From positions 26,885,561 through 26,949,560 of the forward strand of contig NC_088775.1 in NCBI RefSeq assembly GCF_954871325.1: a stretch of 64,000 nucleotides of DNA, given 5' to 3'. The stretch is from Gordionus sp. m RMFG-2023 (taxonomy: Eukaryota > Nematomorpha > Gordioida > Chordodea > Parachordodidae). This document shows, piece after piece, positions 44,787 through 56,449 of this stretch. A program made the translations under genes and the position numbers. A model generated the notes under the pieces. It worked only from the letters and a program-made list of their open reading frames with translations. It searched no databases and had not been told where the DNA came from. Position 1 is the first letter of the stretch. Each line of letters begins with the position of its first letter.

Positions 44787-45579
44787 ATTAAAATTTCATA
44801 CCCCTAAAATTTTATTACACAAAGACCTCCAATACCCAATTTAACTACTACCCCCCCCCTCTCCATCTAACAAAATTTTAGCTACGCTTATAAAAAAAAG
44901 TATTATACCTTAAGAATCCAGAAATAAAAATCGCTATCAAATTTCCAAGCAAATAACTAGATAAAAAACAACGCGAAAAAAATTGTGTGTTAAGTGCAGG
45001 GTTGCCAGGTCAAAATTTTTAAATTGCGGTAGAAATTTGGTATTATGCGGTAGAAATATAAAAATTGTTAAAAAAAAATTTTTTGCTTTGAATTGACTTA
45101 ATTATCCGCCTATTATTTTTTATTTAGTTTATATAAATACAAAGTCTAACTATTTTTCAAAATAAAATAACATCTTGATTTATTAAAATATATAAATTTA
45201 TAAAAAAAGCCAACGATCTTTTTTAAATATAAAAGAATGTAAACAAGATAAAATTTTATAAAAAAAACGATTTTAATTTTACAATTAAAAATATATTTTA
45301 TGCGAATGTCTCGCAAAACAACCGCATTTGGAAATCTACCGTGTGTGTGTGTAACATTATAGGGATAGGCGCTTAATTATCACGTATCACGTTTAAATAC
45401 ATAATAAGGTACTCCAAAAATAAGAAAATACAGATGAAACTACAGTTGCGGCAATTGTAATCACTTATCTTGTAGTACAACATTCACAGTGATACTTATC
45501 ATCATAATGTTGGTAGAATCTTTTCCCCATAATATTTAACGACTCTAATATAAATGAAAACTATACTTGTAGAACAAAA

Positions 45580-46240
45580 ATGAGCAAGGCTATCATCAAT
45601 GTTTTAGGACCTAAATCCAGGAGGTCAATTCTTGAAAATTTAAAAAATGGGCATACATATGCAATTCTAACAGATGCATCTAAAAAGGGAAATATTTAAA
45701 TATTTCCCTTGATCCTCCACTATTTTATCAAATTAAGGTCGTTTCAATAAAACTATTAAATTTTTTCTCCTCAAATTGTGAAAAATCCAAAGACATAGCT
45801 AACCTACCTAACCATATAATGGTAAATATAGCAGATTCGAGATTATCAATAAATTGCATGTCAGCTTTCTGATCTGATAATGCCTCAGTGAATTTGGTAA
45901 AAACAGTGTATTTACAGAATTGAGTCAGCACAATGTTGGTTGCGATATGTTCCTAATACCCGCCATCGATAGAATTTTAAAATTTTATAAACCTTTAAAA
46001 AAATATTTCTTAAATAAAGATTATAAAAACTGCCCTAATATTTTGAAATTTTTTTTCAATAATGAATGGCAGAGGTATATTTAGGAAGGATTTCACATGT
46101 AGGAAATCTACTACATGCTGTTAATGTGTAGTGGCAATCAGAAGAATCTTAACAAAGATTTACAAAATTATGCTGCAGATGTGTTCATCTTTACAGTTAA
46201 AAATTGACAATAAATATTATGGTGCCATTGCTAAAATTTA
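45580..46240 (+). pseudogene. Inverted copy of a hAT transposase part
   Basis: The + strand carries YAILTDASKKGNI then IFPLILHYF, and near the end CSSLQLK and DNKYYGAIAK. These match, on the opposite strand, the copy at 47340-48160 (YAIL, FPSILRYF, CSSLQLKTDNKFYGAIAK). The TDASNKG-FPLILQYF block is a familiar hAT transposase signature. Multiple stops. Confidence 0.6.
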
Positions 46241-46477
46241 ATTATATTTTATTTGAGATTTAAATAATAGAATTAAATGTTTACTGTCGTTATTGAGATA
46301 TTTATAAAATTCCTGGCATGAAATATTATATATTTGTGTAACCATTAGCTCGGCCTCTAATGTTAAAGCAATGCGATTTCTCTCCTTTTTCCCGGCAGTC
46401 CTCGTCAGGCTAAAAATGCGCTCGGATGAGGCATTAGAATGAGGTAAGGAGAAGACATACTCGCATATTTTTTCCAA
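46238..46477 (-). pseudogene. hAT dimerisation domain fragment
   Basis: 79 residues: EYVFSLPHSNASSERIFSLT then RTAGKKERNRIALTLEAELM. This is the hAT C-terminal dimerisation motif (LP-S-A--ERIFS). It lies directly next to the end of the inverted copy at 46240. Confidence 0.7.
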
Positions 46478-46829
46478 GCATGGGGATTTATCGTTATTAC
46501 GAAAAAATTCTACTCATTTCTCCTCTGCTTTTTGACCATCTAACTTTAAGTATTGTTGGATTATGCAAATTTAGTTAAAAGATAGTTGTACTTATATTTG
46601 TTATATGCAAAAATAAATTTTACATTTTTTTATAGTTTATGGAATAAAATTAATTTAAATGATGGATTTTAATTTAGGTGTTTTTTCTAAAAATTATTAT
46701 CGTTAATATTCAAATACTTATGTATATAATATATGATAAAATTTTGAATAAAGTTAGTGTGGAATTATATTAAAAAAAAAGAGAAAAATTAATTTGTGAT
46801 TATAGAATCCAAGTATTTGATTTATCTCG

Positions 46830-47065
46830 ATTCCTGTTACGCTTTCCCAAATAACATTAAAACCCTGAGCTAGTTCGGATTTATAACAATTGGAATTTGT
46901 TGGGTGTTTATAGAATACAAGTGTTCATTAATTAAATTATTATTAATATTAATCCTTTATTTTATTCATATAGATTTAATACATCCTTGATTCCTAATTA
47001 GCTCTCCCAATACTGCATTAACACCTGAGTTAAGTTCGGACTTGTAACAAGTATTTTGGCAAATC
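46830..47065. repeat. Two-unit tandem duplication, ~125 bp
   Basis: The units share GCTTTCCCAAATAAC/GCTCTCCCAATACTG, then CCTGAGCTAGTTCGGATTTA in one and CCTGAGTTAAGTTCGGACTT in the other, and ATAACAA/GTAACAA. It lies inside the hAT between the dimerisation domain and the second transposase copy. Confidence 0.6.
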
Positions 47066-47167
47066 ATAAAAAATAGAGAGAATTACAATCTCCTCAAACA
47101 AGAAATCAATATCTTTCGGTATTTTTAGTATATTTATTAAATTATAAAAACCATCAATTGATGGTTT

Positions 47168-48160
47168 CTATTCCAAGGTCATAATATTTAATTTGTAAAT
47201 AGAGTTATTAAAATTAAATTTTGATTGTAAATATTCTAAAATTATCTTAATAAAATTATCTGCTTCATTTAAAAATGTATTAATTAGAATATTATTTGAA
47301 CATTTTAATATAATATTTTTAGCAATAGCGCCATAAAATTTATTATCAGTTTTTAACTGTAGAGATGAACAGAGCTGTAGCATGATTTTGTGAATCTTAT
47401 TTATAAAGAATATTCTGATTGCAACTGATGAAGTAGATTTCCTACATGTGAAACGAAGCCCAAATATGCTTCTGCCATTTCATACTCGAAAAAATTTTTC
47501 AAAATTTTAGGACAGCTTTTAAAATCTTTTAAGAAGTATTTTTTTAAGGGTTTGTAAAATTTTAAAATTCTATCGATGGCAGGTATTAATGATAACCACC
47601 TGATAGGTTTATATCGAACAACTCATACCATAGTCAGACCACTTCACCAACTCTTTTAATTCATTAACTCTTTTAGTTGATGACTAAATTAGTTAAAACA
47701 TTTCATCACAATTATTCCGACATCCATAGAAAGTACATTTATTGCCTTCTTGCATGAATTATGTAGTATATGTCATATACAGCCAATTGGTATTAATTCA
47801 TTATTGTGCTGCCTCAATTCAGTAACTTTGGTTTTTGCCAAAATTTACAGAGGCATTATCAGCGCAGAAAGCTGACATGCAGATCATTGATAACCCTGAA
47901 TCAGCTATATTTACCAATATGTGGCTAGCTACATCGTTGAATTTTTCACTATCCGAGGAAAATTTTTTAACAGTTTTATTGAAATTTTCTTTCTTGTTGA
48001 AATAGCGAAGGATCGAGGGAAATGTTTAAATTAGAATTGCATATGAATGCCCATCTTTCAAATCGTCTAGAATTGACCTCTAGGATTCAGGTACTAAACT
48101 TGTGATAGTCTTGCTCATTTTTGTTCTGCCACAAGTAAGGTTTGCACTTACATTAGAATC
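47168..48160 (-). pseudogene. hAT transposase, main copy
   Basis: Pieces in order on the - strand: a start near 48130 (MSKTITSLVPES), YAIL and FPSILRYFNKKENFNKTVKK, MICMSAFCADNASVNFGK (about 47880), then FEKFF and MLQLCSSLQLKTDNKFYGAI (47383). The AFC-DN-NFGG block is typical of this hAT group. Part of the conserved block is deleted and several stops and shifts occur. Confidence 0.6.
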
Positions 48161-48587
48161 GTTAAATATCATGAGAAAAAGATTCAACCCACATTGTGAT
48201 GATATAGCTCTGTGAATATTGAACTACATGATAGATGTATACGATTTCCGCAAATGTAGTTGCATCTGTATTATTTATTATTTGAGAATATTTTTGTATT
48301 GCAATCGATGTTGATATACTCCCCTGTACTGACTTATAGGAATGAAATGATGTTGATTTATTATTGGATAAAAATAAAACAGGATAGAAAGAAGTTTACA
48401 ATAGACATGTTTTTCGAATAAATATTTAAAATTATTTTAAAAATATAAAAATAATCAATTGATGTCTCTCAAAATTATTATTTATATATATTAAAAATGT
48501 TAAAATTCTAAAAAAAAAAATTGCAGGAAAAATTAAAAATAGCGGTAGATTTTTGCGGGAGATTTCCAATTGCGGTAGTGTTGCAGG

Positions 48588-50364
48588 CAGGCTTGTTAAC
48601 CGATCTTTTTAAAACGATCGAATCCCGATCACGATCTTTTCAAAAAAAGAGGATCGAAATCCAGGATCGACCTTTTTTTTAAAAAAAGATCGCGATCACG
48701 ATCTTTTTTTCTATTTAAATTTCTGAAGGAAATTTCTGACCGATGCAAAATTAACTAATAAATGTTATAAATTTATTGTAATTGAATAATAATATAATAT
48801 AACCGATGCAAAATTAACTAATATAAAAATAAATTAAATATGGTAGAAATTTATTGTAATTGAATAATAAATATAACAATTATAATATATTTATTTATAA
48901 TTAAAATTAGCTTTTAATAATAAAATTTTTTCTAAATTATCATCATTTAAACATCAGCGTCTTTCATTTAGAACATGTTTAGCTTTACTAAACAAGCGCT
49001 CCACAGGAGCGCTTGATGGCAAAGGTGTATTATATCCAATAAATATTTTTTTTAAATTAATATAAGTATTAAAAATATTCATGGAATCATCATTTGAATA
49101 AAAAATTTTTTTAACAGAACAAGCATTTTGTACAGTATTTTTCCCAAAAAAAGCATCAATGTCATCCATACATTCATTTGAGGTATCCGCATATGGTTGT
49201 TCCTGCATATTTTCCAAATGGGCAACTAATCTTTCTTTTACCATGATATTTTATGGCAGATTAATATAAGGCCAATTAAGTTTAAATTTAGGGTGAATCA
49301 TGGCTGCCAAAATGTTACTGTCTTCATACAGTGAAGGAAATCTATATTATGAAATGTTAATTAATTTATTATTAAATAAGTGTTCATTATATAAATCAAA
49401 TCAAGTATCTGCAAAACTTAACCCTTTTAAATTTTACAGTCAAGTCTGGCACATCATCTGTATGGTATTTATTTATATTTGGGTCATATCATAAATATTG
49501 ATTAAATGTAAATTAATACTTAATACTTAATATACAAAGAAATTAACATTGTAATTTATTTACAATGAATATTAATCAAAATATTAGCTTAAAATTCAAA
49601 TAATCTAATAAATTTTTAATGTCCTTAAAGGCCCATTAATATTTTACTAGATATCAGAGGTTTAGTAGAACTGGCCTGTTAAAAATATTTTACTAAATTT
49701 GCCAGATCTTTGCAATTTTTTAATATAATTTGCAGATATCTGATAATATAAAATAATTGCATAAAAAAATATTTTTTTATAAAGAATCTGTATCTAGATT
49801 CTATTTCTGTAGGACCTGCTCAACTCAGGTGGTGCTGATCATATTATAAGAGTTGCTTTCATCCATTTCACATAAAGTAAAATACTTACGTAATTTCAAA
49901 AATGGTAAGATTCTCATTCTCACTTATATCTGCTGTTACATCAATAGTAGAAGCAATAGAATATTCTAAATCTATAATGGACATTTACATTTACCTATTA
50001 AAATAAATATTAATATATTATTATAAATTTATATTAAATAACTTGTAAGAGCTCTAAATCTCGTAAAATTTAGGAAATGAATAAATATATCTATAAAATA
50101 AATGGTGGAATGGAAGTTGATAAAATATGAAGATAGATATTTTTTTAAAAAATAATATTTTAATTTAATTTTCAAAATTTTTATTTTATTTATTGCTTTT
50201 TAAGTAAAAAATTAATTTTTAAAAAGATCGGGATCGAATTTTAAACAAAATGATCTCGATCTCGATCCTCAATTTAAGTCAGAATCATAAATCTCGTAAA
50301 ATTGACAAATTTGCGATAGAATCCAGGATCGTCGATCTTTTGATTCGATCTTTTAACAACTCTG
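48588..50364 (-). mobile_element. Nested hAT transposon, 1.8 kb, internally deleted
   Basis: Left end CAGGCTTGTTAACCGATC; right end reads CAGAGTTGTTAAAAGATCGA on the other strand. It is flanked by GTTGCAGG on both sides (48580-48587 and 50365-50372), an exact 8-bp duplication of the host hAT. Both subterminal regions repeat GATCGNGATC motifs. It encodes only the C-terminal transposase part (49244-48954), so it depends on another copy for movement. Confidence 0.85.
48954..49244 (-). pseudogene. hAT transposase C-terminal fragment
   Basis: 96 residues including NECMDDIDAFFGK and FIGYNTPLPSSAPVERLFSK then AKHVLNERR, the classic LPSSA-VERLFS dimerisation block of hAT transposases. The N-terminal and catalytic parts are missing from this 1.8-kb element. 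Confidence 0.75.
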
Positions 50365-50444
50365 GTTGCAGGAGAGAGATGACTGCGTGTAAACTAAAAA
50401 ATTGCGGGAGTCTCCCGCTGATGGGGGGAGACATGGCAACCCTG

Positions 50445-52021
50445 GTTAAGTGTGGGCCCAAATTTAAACTTACCTTTATTAAATTATTTTGCACCATATT
50501 TTATATAATATATATTTTGAAAACAATCATCTATCGAGATTTTAATCTATCTATAAGATTGTTAAGTTATTATGGAGTTGGTCAAAAATAAAATAAATAT
50601 TGTCACATTTTAAGCCAAAATTATTATTTATCAAGCTACTGAAAAATCCAAACCTAATAACATAATTTTCAGTGATAAAATTTAAAAAACTCTATTGTTT
50701 GTGTAAACCCCATGTGTACTCAGGAGGTTAAGATCCATTATTCCTTATTAGTAATAATAATTATAATTTGCTAATAAATATTGATATGATGAAAATTAGC
50801 TTTTATATAAATGATATTCTATTTAAAAAAGTGCGTGAAAAATCTTAAAATTTACGAATTAACAATATCAGTCACAAAAAATATTGGAAAAATGGCACGC
50901 TCCCCAAAGACTCCGTGATTCGTTATAGGATGGGCGTTTGACCTTTCTATTAGTATTAATATCATTTAACTAAACAACTCCATAAGCTTTACATATTAAC
51001 TTAAGTTTTGAAATTAATTAGTGATTTGAAAGGTTTGGCAAAATTCATGCTTAGCATAGCGTCTTAATATCATAATTTATATACTATTTTTGAAAATATA
51101 ACTAGATTAAAAATTTAATGAGATTTAAACTTTTTTACTTCTATTAGATTCAAAAATATTTTGAATCGTTGAAAAAAAAACATCATTGTACCTAGACTTA
51201 ATTGATTTTTGAATCTTAATTTAAAATTCGATATTTAGAACTCAGCTTAAGGTTTCGCTTAGAAATGGTGTTTATTTATTGATTGAAAAAAAACTTGATA
51301 AATTAGTAAGTACTAATCAATTACATATTCTTCCTATTAGCGTGAAGTCAATTATGGCATTTTTTATTTATTTTGGCAATGTTTATCTTTAAATTATTTA
51401 TCAAATGGGAAGCTCTAAAAAAATATCTAATTGTAATAATTATTGTGGTAAATATCAGACTCTGGCTGACTTTACGCGTATAAGGCGTAATATCATAGTT
51501 TTATATTTGGATCATAATTCTGTTACGTTTTTATGGCTGGTGAAATTGAATAAAGAATAATAAATAACCTAAATGGATTAACTTAATTTACAATTAAGCA
51601 CTAAAAATTGATAAAATTTTCAGAATAACGTTTTCAGTTGCTCTAATCGTGAAGTTGGTCAAAATTCTGTGACTAACAATTTTTTCCTTTATAATGTCAA
51701 CTATACTGGTTAAAGTGAAACACTAATGAAGCACAAATATTGGCATATTTTAGAATCAGCCAACTTTAAAGGAGATAATATAAAAATCACGGGGAAATAA
51801 TATTTAATATTTTTTTATAAGAGGACACCGAAATTTTAATATCACCTAATGTTTCTTGAAATATTCTTGTTATTAATTTACAACATTTAAATTTTTAATA
51901 GAATTTATATATTAGGAATTGGACTTTTTTCTAATAATTAATTCTTTGTATTTATTTACATTTTAATAGCCCAAAAAATTTATATTTTATTTTTAGCACA
52001 TATTTATTTTTTATATCAAGT
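50445..52021. other. A+T-rich stretch without recognised gene
   Basis: About 50570-50800 is related to 41986-42430. No exon, terminal repeat or RNA gene was recognised in the rest. Confidence 0.35.
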
Positions 52022-53395
52022 CAATACCACGAAATATTTTTCGCGAAATGTATTATAGCTGAATGCATAAACGTGAATGACGTTTAATGAAATTTCTGCT
52101 AATGCATCCCGGCCGGTGGTTTTACCTCTACAATATCTTGAATGTATTAGCGAATGCATTACCACGAAACATTATCGTTAATTAGAGCAAATGTATAACC
52201 GTTAAAATATTATTGCGATTGCATTAAAGAGAATATATTACAGCGAAAACATTACTGCCAATGTATTAAACAGCAAACATATTGCCGCGATAACAATATC
52301 GCTAATACATTATGCGAATTTAATACCGCGACTGCATTATAAAGAAAGAATTATTGTGAATGCAATACATCGAATGCAATAGTGTTTTATTTATATATCT
52401 ATTTATATTTGACAAATGGTTGATATAAATAATATAAAATATTAAAATTAAGTTTCTACCTCTATTTTATAATAAGGAATTTTAAAATATTTCAGAAATT
52501 ATAATTTTATTACCCTATGGGAGTGCGGGGCCCATAATTTTATTTCGCCTTATCTCTTTTTGGCTGAACTCTCTACTGCTATATACTAACCCATTTAGCA
52601 AGTTCAAACTTTTTCCAAAGTTCTAGAGCCGTACTAATTAATGTTTTAATATTTATTATTACTATAATACATATAATTTTAAAATCTTTTATGGATATTC
52701 TGCGTATTATAGTAAATGTCAAAGAAAAATGAAAAGCACAAACCTAGATTTAAGGAAATTTTAAGTAACCCTCGACTCCATAAATTTCGATAAATAAAGT
52801 AAGGTAATCTTTTCCAATCATTTATAAAATGCAATTGCAGTAATTCATTTGTTAGAAAATGCTTTAGCGATATTACAGTTGAGATAATACATTTGCGATA
52901 TTCATGATAATATTTTCCCAGGCGATTATAAATTCATGGTAATATATTCTCGAAAAGGCTGCATTCATAGTGGAGACGGATCCGATTTTTACATCCGTTC
53001 CGTCAAAAGTCAATCTCATTAAAAATGTTATATATGTTCATAGTGCGTATGTTCCGATACCTTCCGTCTTAATTACGGATCCGGCAAATTTTGAAGTCAA
53101 AACATTTTGACTTTTTGATCCGGCAAATCTTATAGAGCGTTATAACGTTACTTACAATTTTTTTATAGTCTATGAACATTTATATCATTTTTAATGAGTT
53201 TGACTTTTGACGGAACGGATCCGTCTCCACTATGAATGCATAGCGGTAATATATTTGCGGAAATGAATTCTCTATAAACTTTGGCGGTAATACATTGCTT
53301 TAATATATTTACGAAAACACCTATTCGCAGTAATGTATTCGTGGAAATAACTTTTCTAGGAAATATGCATTCGCGATGTAGTAATGACACGCCAT
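52022..53395. mobile_element. Foldback element with 14-bp minisatellite arms
   Basis: The left arm (about 52022-52390) is a diverged array of about 17 units of ATTACCGCGAATGC. The right arm (about 52825-53395) carries the inverse, about 14 units of GCATTCGCGGTAAT, and is split by a MITE at 52964-53236. The spacer of about 435 bp has no open frame. Arms of short tandem repeats are the hallmark of foldback elements such as Drosophila FB/Galileo and sea-urchin TU; the assignment is by architecture only. Ends and target duplication are not resolved. Confidence 0.55.
52964..53236. mobile_element. MITE with ~80-bp inverted repeats
   Basis: Starts TTCATAGTGGAGACGGATCC and ends with its complement; the arms match over about 80 bp apart from a 13-bp insertion in the left one. 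TGCA flanks both sides. Related ends occur at 60591 and 60654. The interior repeats GATCCGGCAAATYTT. The superfamily is unresolved. Confidence 0.65.
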
Positions 53396-54235
53396 TTATT
53401 TTATAGTAATTCATAATAAATAGTAATATGTTCATTTTAGATTCATCTATTCCAAAAAGGCAAGACCGAAATTTTTAGCCCTTAAAAAATTTAGCCTTAG
53501 GGTTAAATGACAGTTGGTTACATATATTTAATCATTTATAACAGTGTTATGGTGTATAGAATTATATTTAAATTTGTATTGGATAAATTCACAGATTATT
53601 TAAGTATTGGTAATTGTTAATTTTTTTTAGATTTTCTTACCCCCCCCCCTTACTATTGCGTAAATTATATAGTTTTATTAATTTAATAATCGATTTATAA
53701 TTAAAATAAAATATGTAAACTATGTAAAAGATAATATATTTAGAAATAGAATTTAAAATCCATATAAAAAATGAGGTTAAAAATAGTCATCTTCCTCTGG
53801 TGACAGCCACAAATCTTTAAATAATCTAAAATTGTAGCTTAATATAAAGCGCATTTTGTGTTTAATGAAAGGGTCCTCAGGATTTGATTTTATAACTCTT
53901 TCAGTTAAATAGTTTGATTAGGGATTAAGATGCTTTCTCAAAATATTAATGAATTCTACTAATGGAAGCATTATGTCTTTATCACTCCTCTGAATCCTCA
54001 CTTTAACTAAGTTGTCCTAATACTGGACCAATTAAGTTAATATATTATTAATTGTGTTGGAAAAGCATGATGGTTTAAAATAAATTTTTTATTAAAATTC
54101 ATGGTTCATATATGAATTCAAGTAAATGGATATCTTAATTGTTTTTTTAATATAATTTTTATTCAGTGTTTGTTTTAATTTTAAATATATATTTATATTT
54201 TTATAATCGTTTAAATTACAGGTAAAATTTGATAT
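53396..54235. other. A+T-rich stretch without recognised gene
   Basis: A poly-C run lies near 53640. No supported gene or mobile-element end. Confidence 0.35.
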
Positions 54236-54440
54236 GAAATTTAAAGTTGGGGAAACTGAGGTTAGGTAAACCCTGGGGCTTGGCAAACCATTTAATCTCA
54301 TTTTAAAATTAAATAGACCAGAAGGTTAAAATTTTATCATAATATGTTTAACATCTATAGACAAAAAATCTTTTGAAATAATTAATTATTAAAAATTTTA
54401 TTTAAGAAATAAAAGTTTGATGAAATTTTCAAATAGCAAA
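54236..54440. mobile_element. Partial copy of the GGGGTTAGCCAAAC-type element
   Basis: GGGGAAACTGAGGTTAGGTA, then GGGGCTTGGCAAACCATTTA, continues for about 200 bp in close likeness to the reverse complement of 12640-12838. No second end was found. Confidence 0.55.
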
Positions 54441-55053
54441 AGGCCTATAAAAGTGGACAAAAAAAATCAAGGGGATAAAATTCACTTTTTTTTTTATTGA
54501 ACTGTTGAAAAGTAAGATATTTTAATAAAATCAGAAAAATTATATGTAATAACCTAAAAAAACAATATTGTCTATTAAAAGAACTAAATTCATTAGAACA
54601 TTTCATTGAATTATTTTTAAAATAAAATAAATGCATAGCCTTTTTATATAAATTATCTAATCAGCATTAAGTAGTGTGGATTATGCTACCTGTAAAAACA
54701 CTCTTATTTTACAAACCCACTTTAGCATTATCAACATAAGATATTTTTATTGATAGTTATTTTTAAATTCAATTCTAAAATAAAAAAAATTAAATAAATT
54801 ACTTATTAATAATATCAAAAAATAAGTGTGGGTTATTTGTGATAGTTCTCTGTTTATTGGGGAAAAAATTATGGAGTTTCATGCTGATGGCTAGCAGCTT
54901 GAATTGTAGGTTAGTTTTTAAAAAATGATGCTCTTAGCTTATTTGTGAACTAATAATATAGAAAGCTATATTTTAATTTAAACAAATATATATAGTGGGT
55001 TGGTATATCTAATAATAAAATGTTAAGAATATAATATATTTTATATCTAAAGA

Positions 55054-55059
55054 TTTATT
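55054..55059 (-). terminator. Poly(A) signal of the minus-strand gene
   Basis: AATAAA on the - strand, 37 bp after the stop codon at 55097. Confidence 0.4.
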
Positions 55060-55096
55060 GTAAAAAAATTTGCATTATTCCCCATCTTCGTTATTG

Positions 55097-55669
55097 TTAA
55101 TTATTATTAACAGAATTTTGCTCATTTGTGGTAATAAGTTGGGCTGAGAAATTATTTTGTGCTTGATTGCTTGTAAAATTATCAATATCATCAGAAGCAT
55201 TAGATAAGGAATCTTCAATATTTACATGATTCTATTTTTTAATCAAATTTTATTTATATAAATAAATTTACTGGTTTCTCTGGTAAATTATTTTGATAAT
55301 CTTTCATTGTAGGATTCACCATCATTTTAATCTAGTTAAAAATAAATGAATATATTTACAATAGCAAACCTTTTCTAAATAATTATTAGCTGCGACATTT
55401 ATTGCCTTATCATCTTTTAAATAATTATTTCTTTCTATAGATGGAAAAATAAATTCAGGAGTAAATTTTGGGAAAATAGGTATCATTTAATGTATTTATA
55501 TCTTATCTTATCTTCTTATCTTATCTTGCACGTTGGTCATAGACCTGCCCAAGAGGAGCGAACGTGAATTATATGAAGGCCTATCCTTCGTATAATTTAT
55601 ACCGGTTTTTTTCTCAGGATACCGATAAACCTTGTACCCAGGAAACTGATTTATGAGTGGAACTAGCCC
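55097..55669 (-). CDS. 3' part of an unrecognised gene, four exons
   Basis: Exons on the - strand: 55669-55603, 55434-55370, 55331-55272 and 55231-55097 (stop). All three introns are GT-AG and the phases agree (0/1, 1/0, 0/0, 0). The 108-residue tail begins GLVPLINQFPGYKVYRYPEK, continues ERNNYLKDDKAINVAANNYL and ends in an Asn/Ser-rich stretch. A poly(A) signal lies 37 bp after the stop. I do not recognise the family. The acceptor before 55669 could instead be at 55664. The 5' exons were not found; the hAT at 55728 inserted just upstream of the first visible exon. The exons are short and the donor GTTTGC is weak, so part of the model may be wrong. Confidence 0.4.
55497..55530. repeat. TATCT microsatellite
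   Basis: Six units of TATCT/TATCTT with one interruption, inside the first intron of the minus-strand gene model. Confidence 0.8.
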
Positions 55670-56449
55670 CTTCCAATGAAGTGAATAATCAGATATAGCA
55701 GGAGGTAGAAATTATATTATAAGGAGACAGTGGCGTAGCCAGGATTTATCCATAGGGGGGGGGGGGGGAGTTAAAATTTTTTTGGGAGGCGAAGCCCCCA
55801 AACTCTACTTTTAAATATTGGCAATATTATAGATAGTAACAAGCATGAATAAAAAAAATATTAGTAACAATTTTGGCTAAATTTATGATTAATAAGCGAC
55901 TAAACACTGAAAACATTATTCTAAAAATTTAATCTATGTTTAGTCAATTGTAAATTAATCCATATAATTTAGAAAAAAAAAATTTGCTCCCCGAACCTTA
56001 CATTTTTTAAGATCACTCAATATACCTGATTGAGTGTTAAAAATAATTCTTTTTTAAATTTTAGATATAGATTTTATTTATTATTAAAATACTTTAGCAT
56101 AAATAAAATCTCTTTATTTAACTATGCATTTATTTTAATGATAATATACAATAAAATAAATTTCAAAATTTAGCAATTTTTATGTAGATTATTATATTAA
56201 AAATTTATTGTAAATAACTATATTTAAAAAATATATAATTCAATAAAATATAAGTAATTCTTGTACGGTATTTTAAAAAATATAATTTAACAATTATAAT
56301 TAATACAAAATAATCTATAAATATTTCTTATTGCAAGAGCAATACTTTTATTAAAAATACATAAATATTATGACTAAGAATTCATTATAATTGAGTTTTG
56401 CATATAAAAATTTGATGACTAAGAAAATATGATAATCATAGAATTGAAT

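Larger units (their letters stand above)
44997..50444 (-). mobile_element. hAT transposon, 5.4 kb, rearranged, with a nested hAT
   Basis: Left end CAGGGTTGCCAGGTC; right end reads CAGGGTTGCCATGTCTCC on the other strand. It is flanked by an exact 8-bp duplication GTTAAGTG (44989-44996 and 50445-50452). The interior holds two copies of one transposase part in opposite orientations (about 45580-46240 on +, about 47340-48160 on -). A dimerisation domain at 46477-46238 (-) has SLPHSNASSERIFSLTRT. A younger hAT (48588-50364) sits in the right part. The frames are interrupted; non-functional. Confidence 0.85.

Noticed and set aside
46850-47060. CCTGAGTTAAGTTCGGACTT repeats as possible 5S rRNA or other structured RNA
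   Set aside because: They do not follow the 5S internal control region or fold; it is simply a two-unit tandem repeat inside a hAT.
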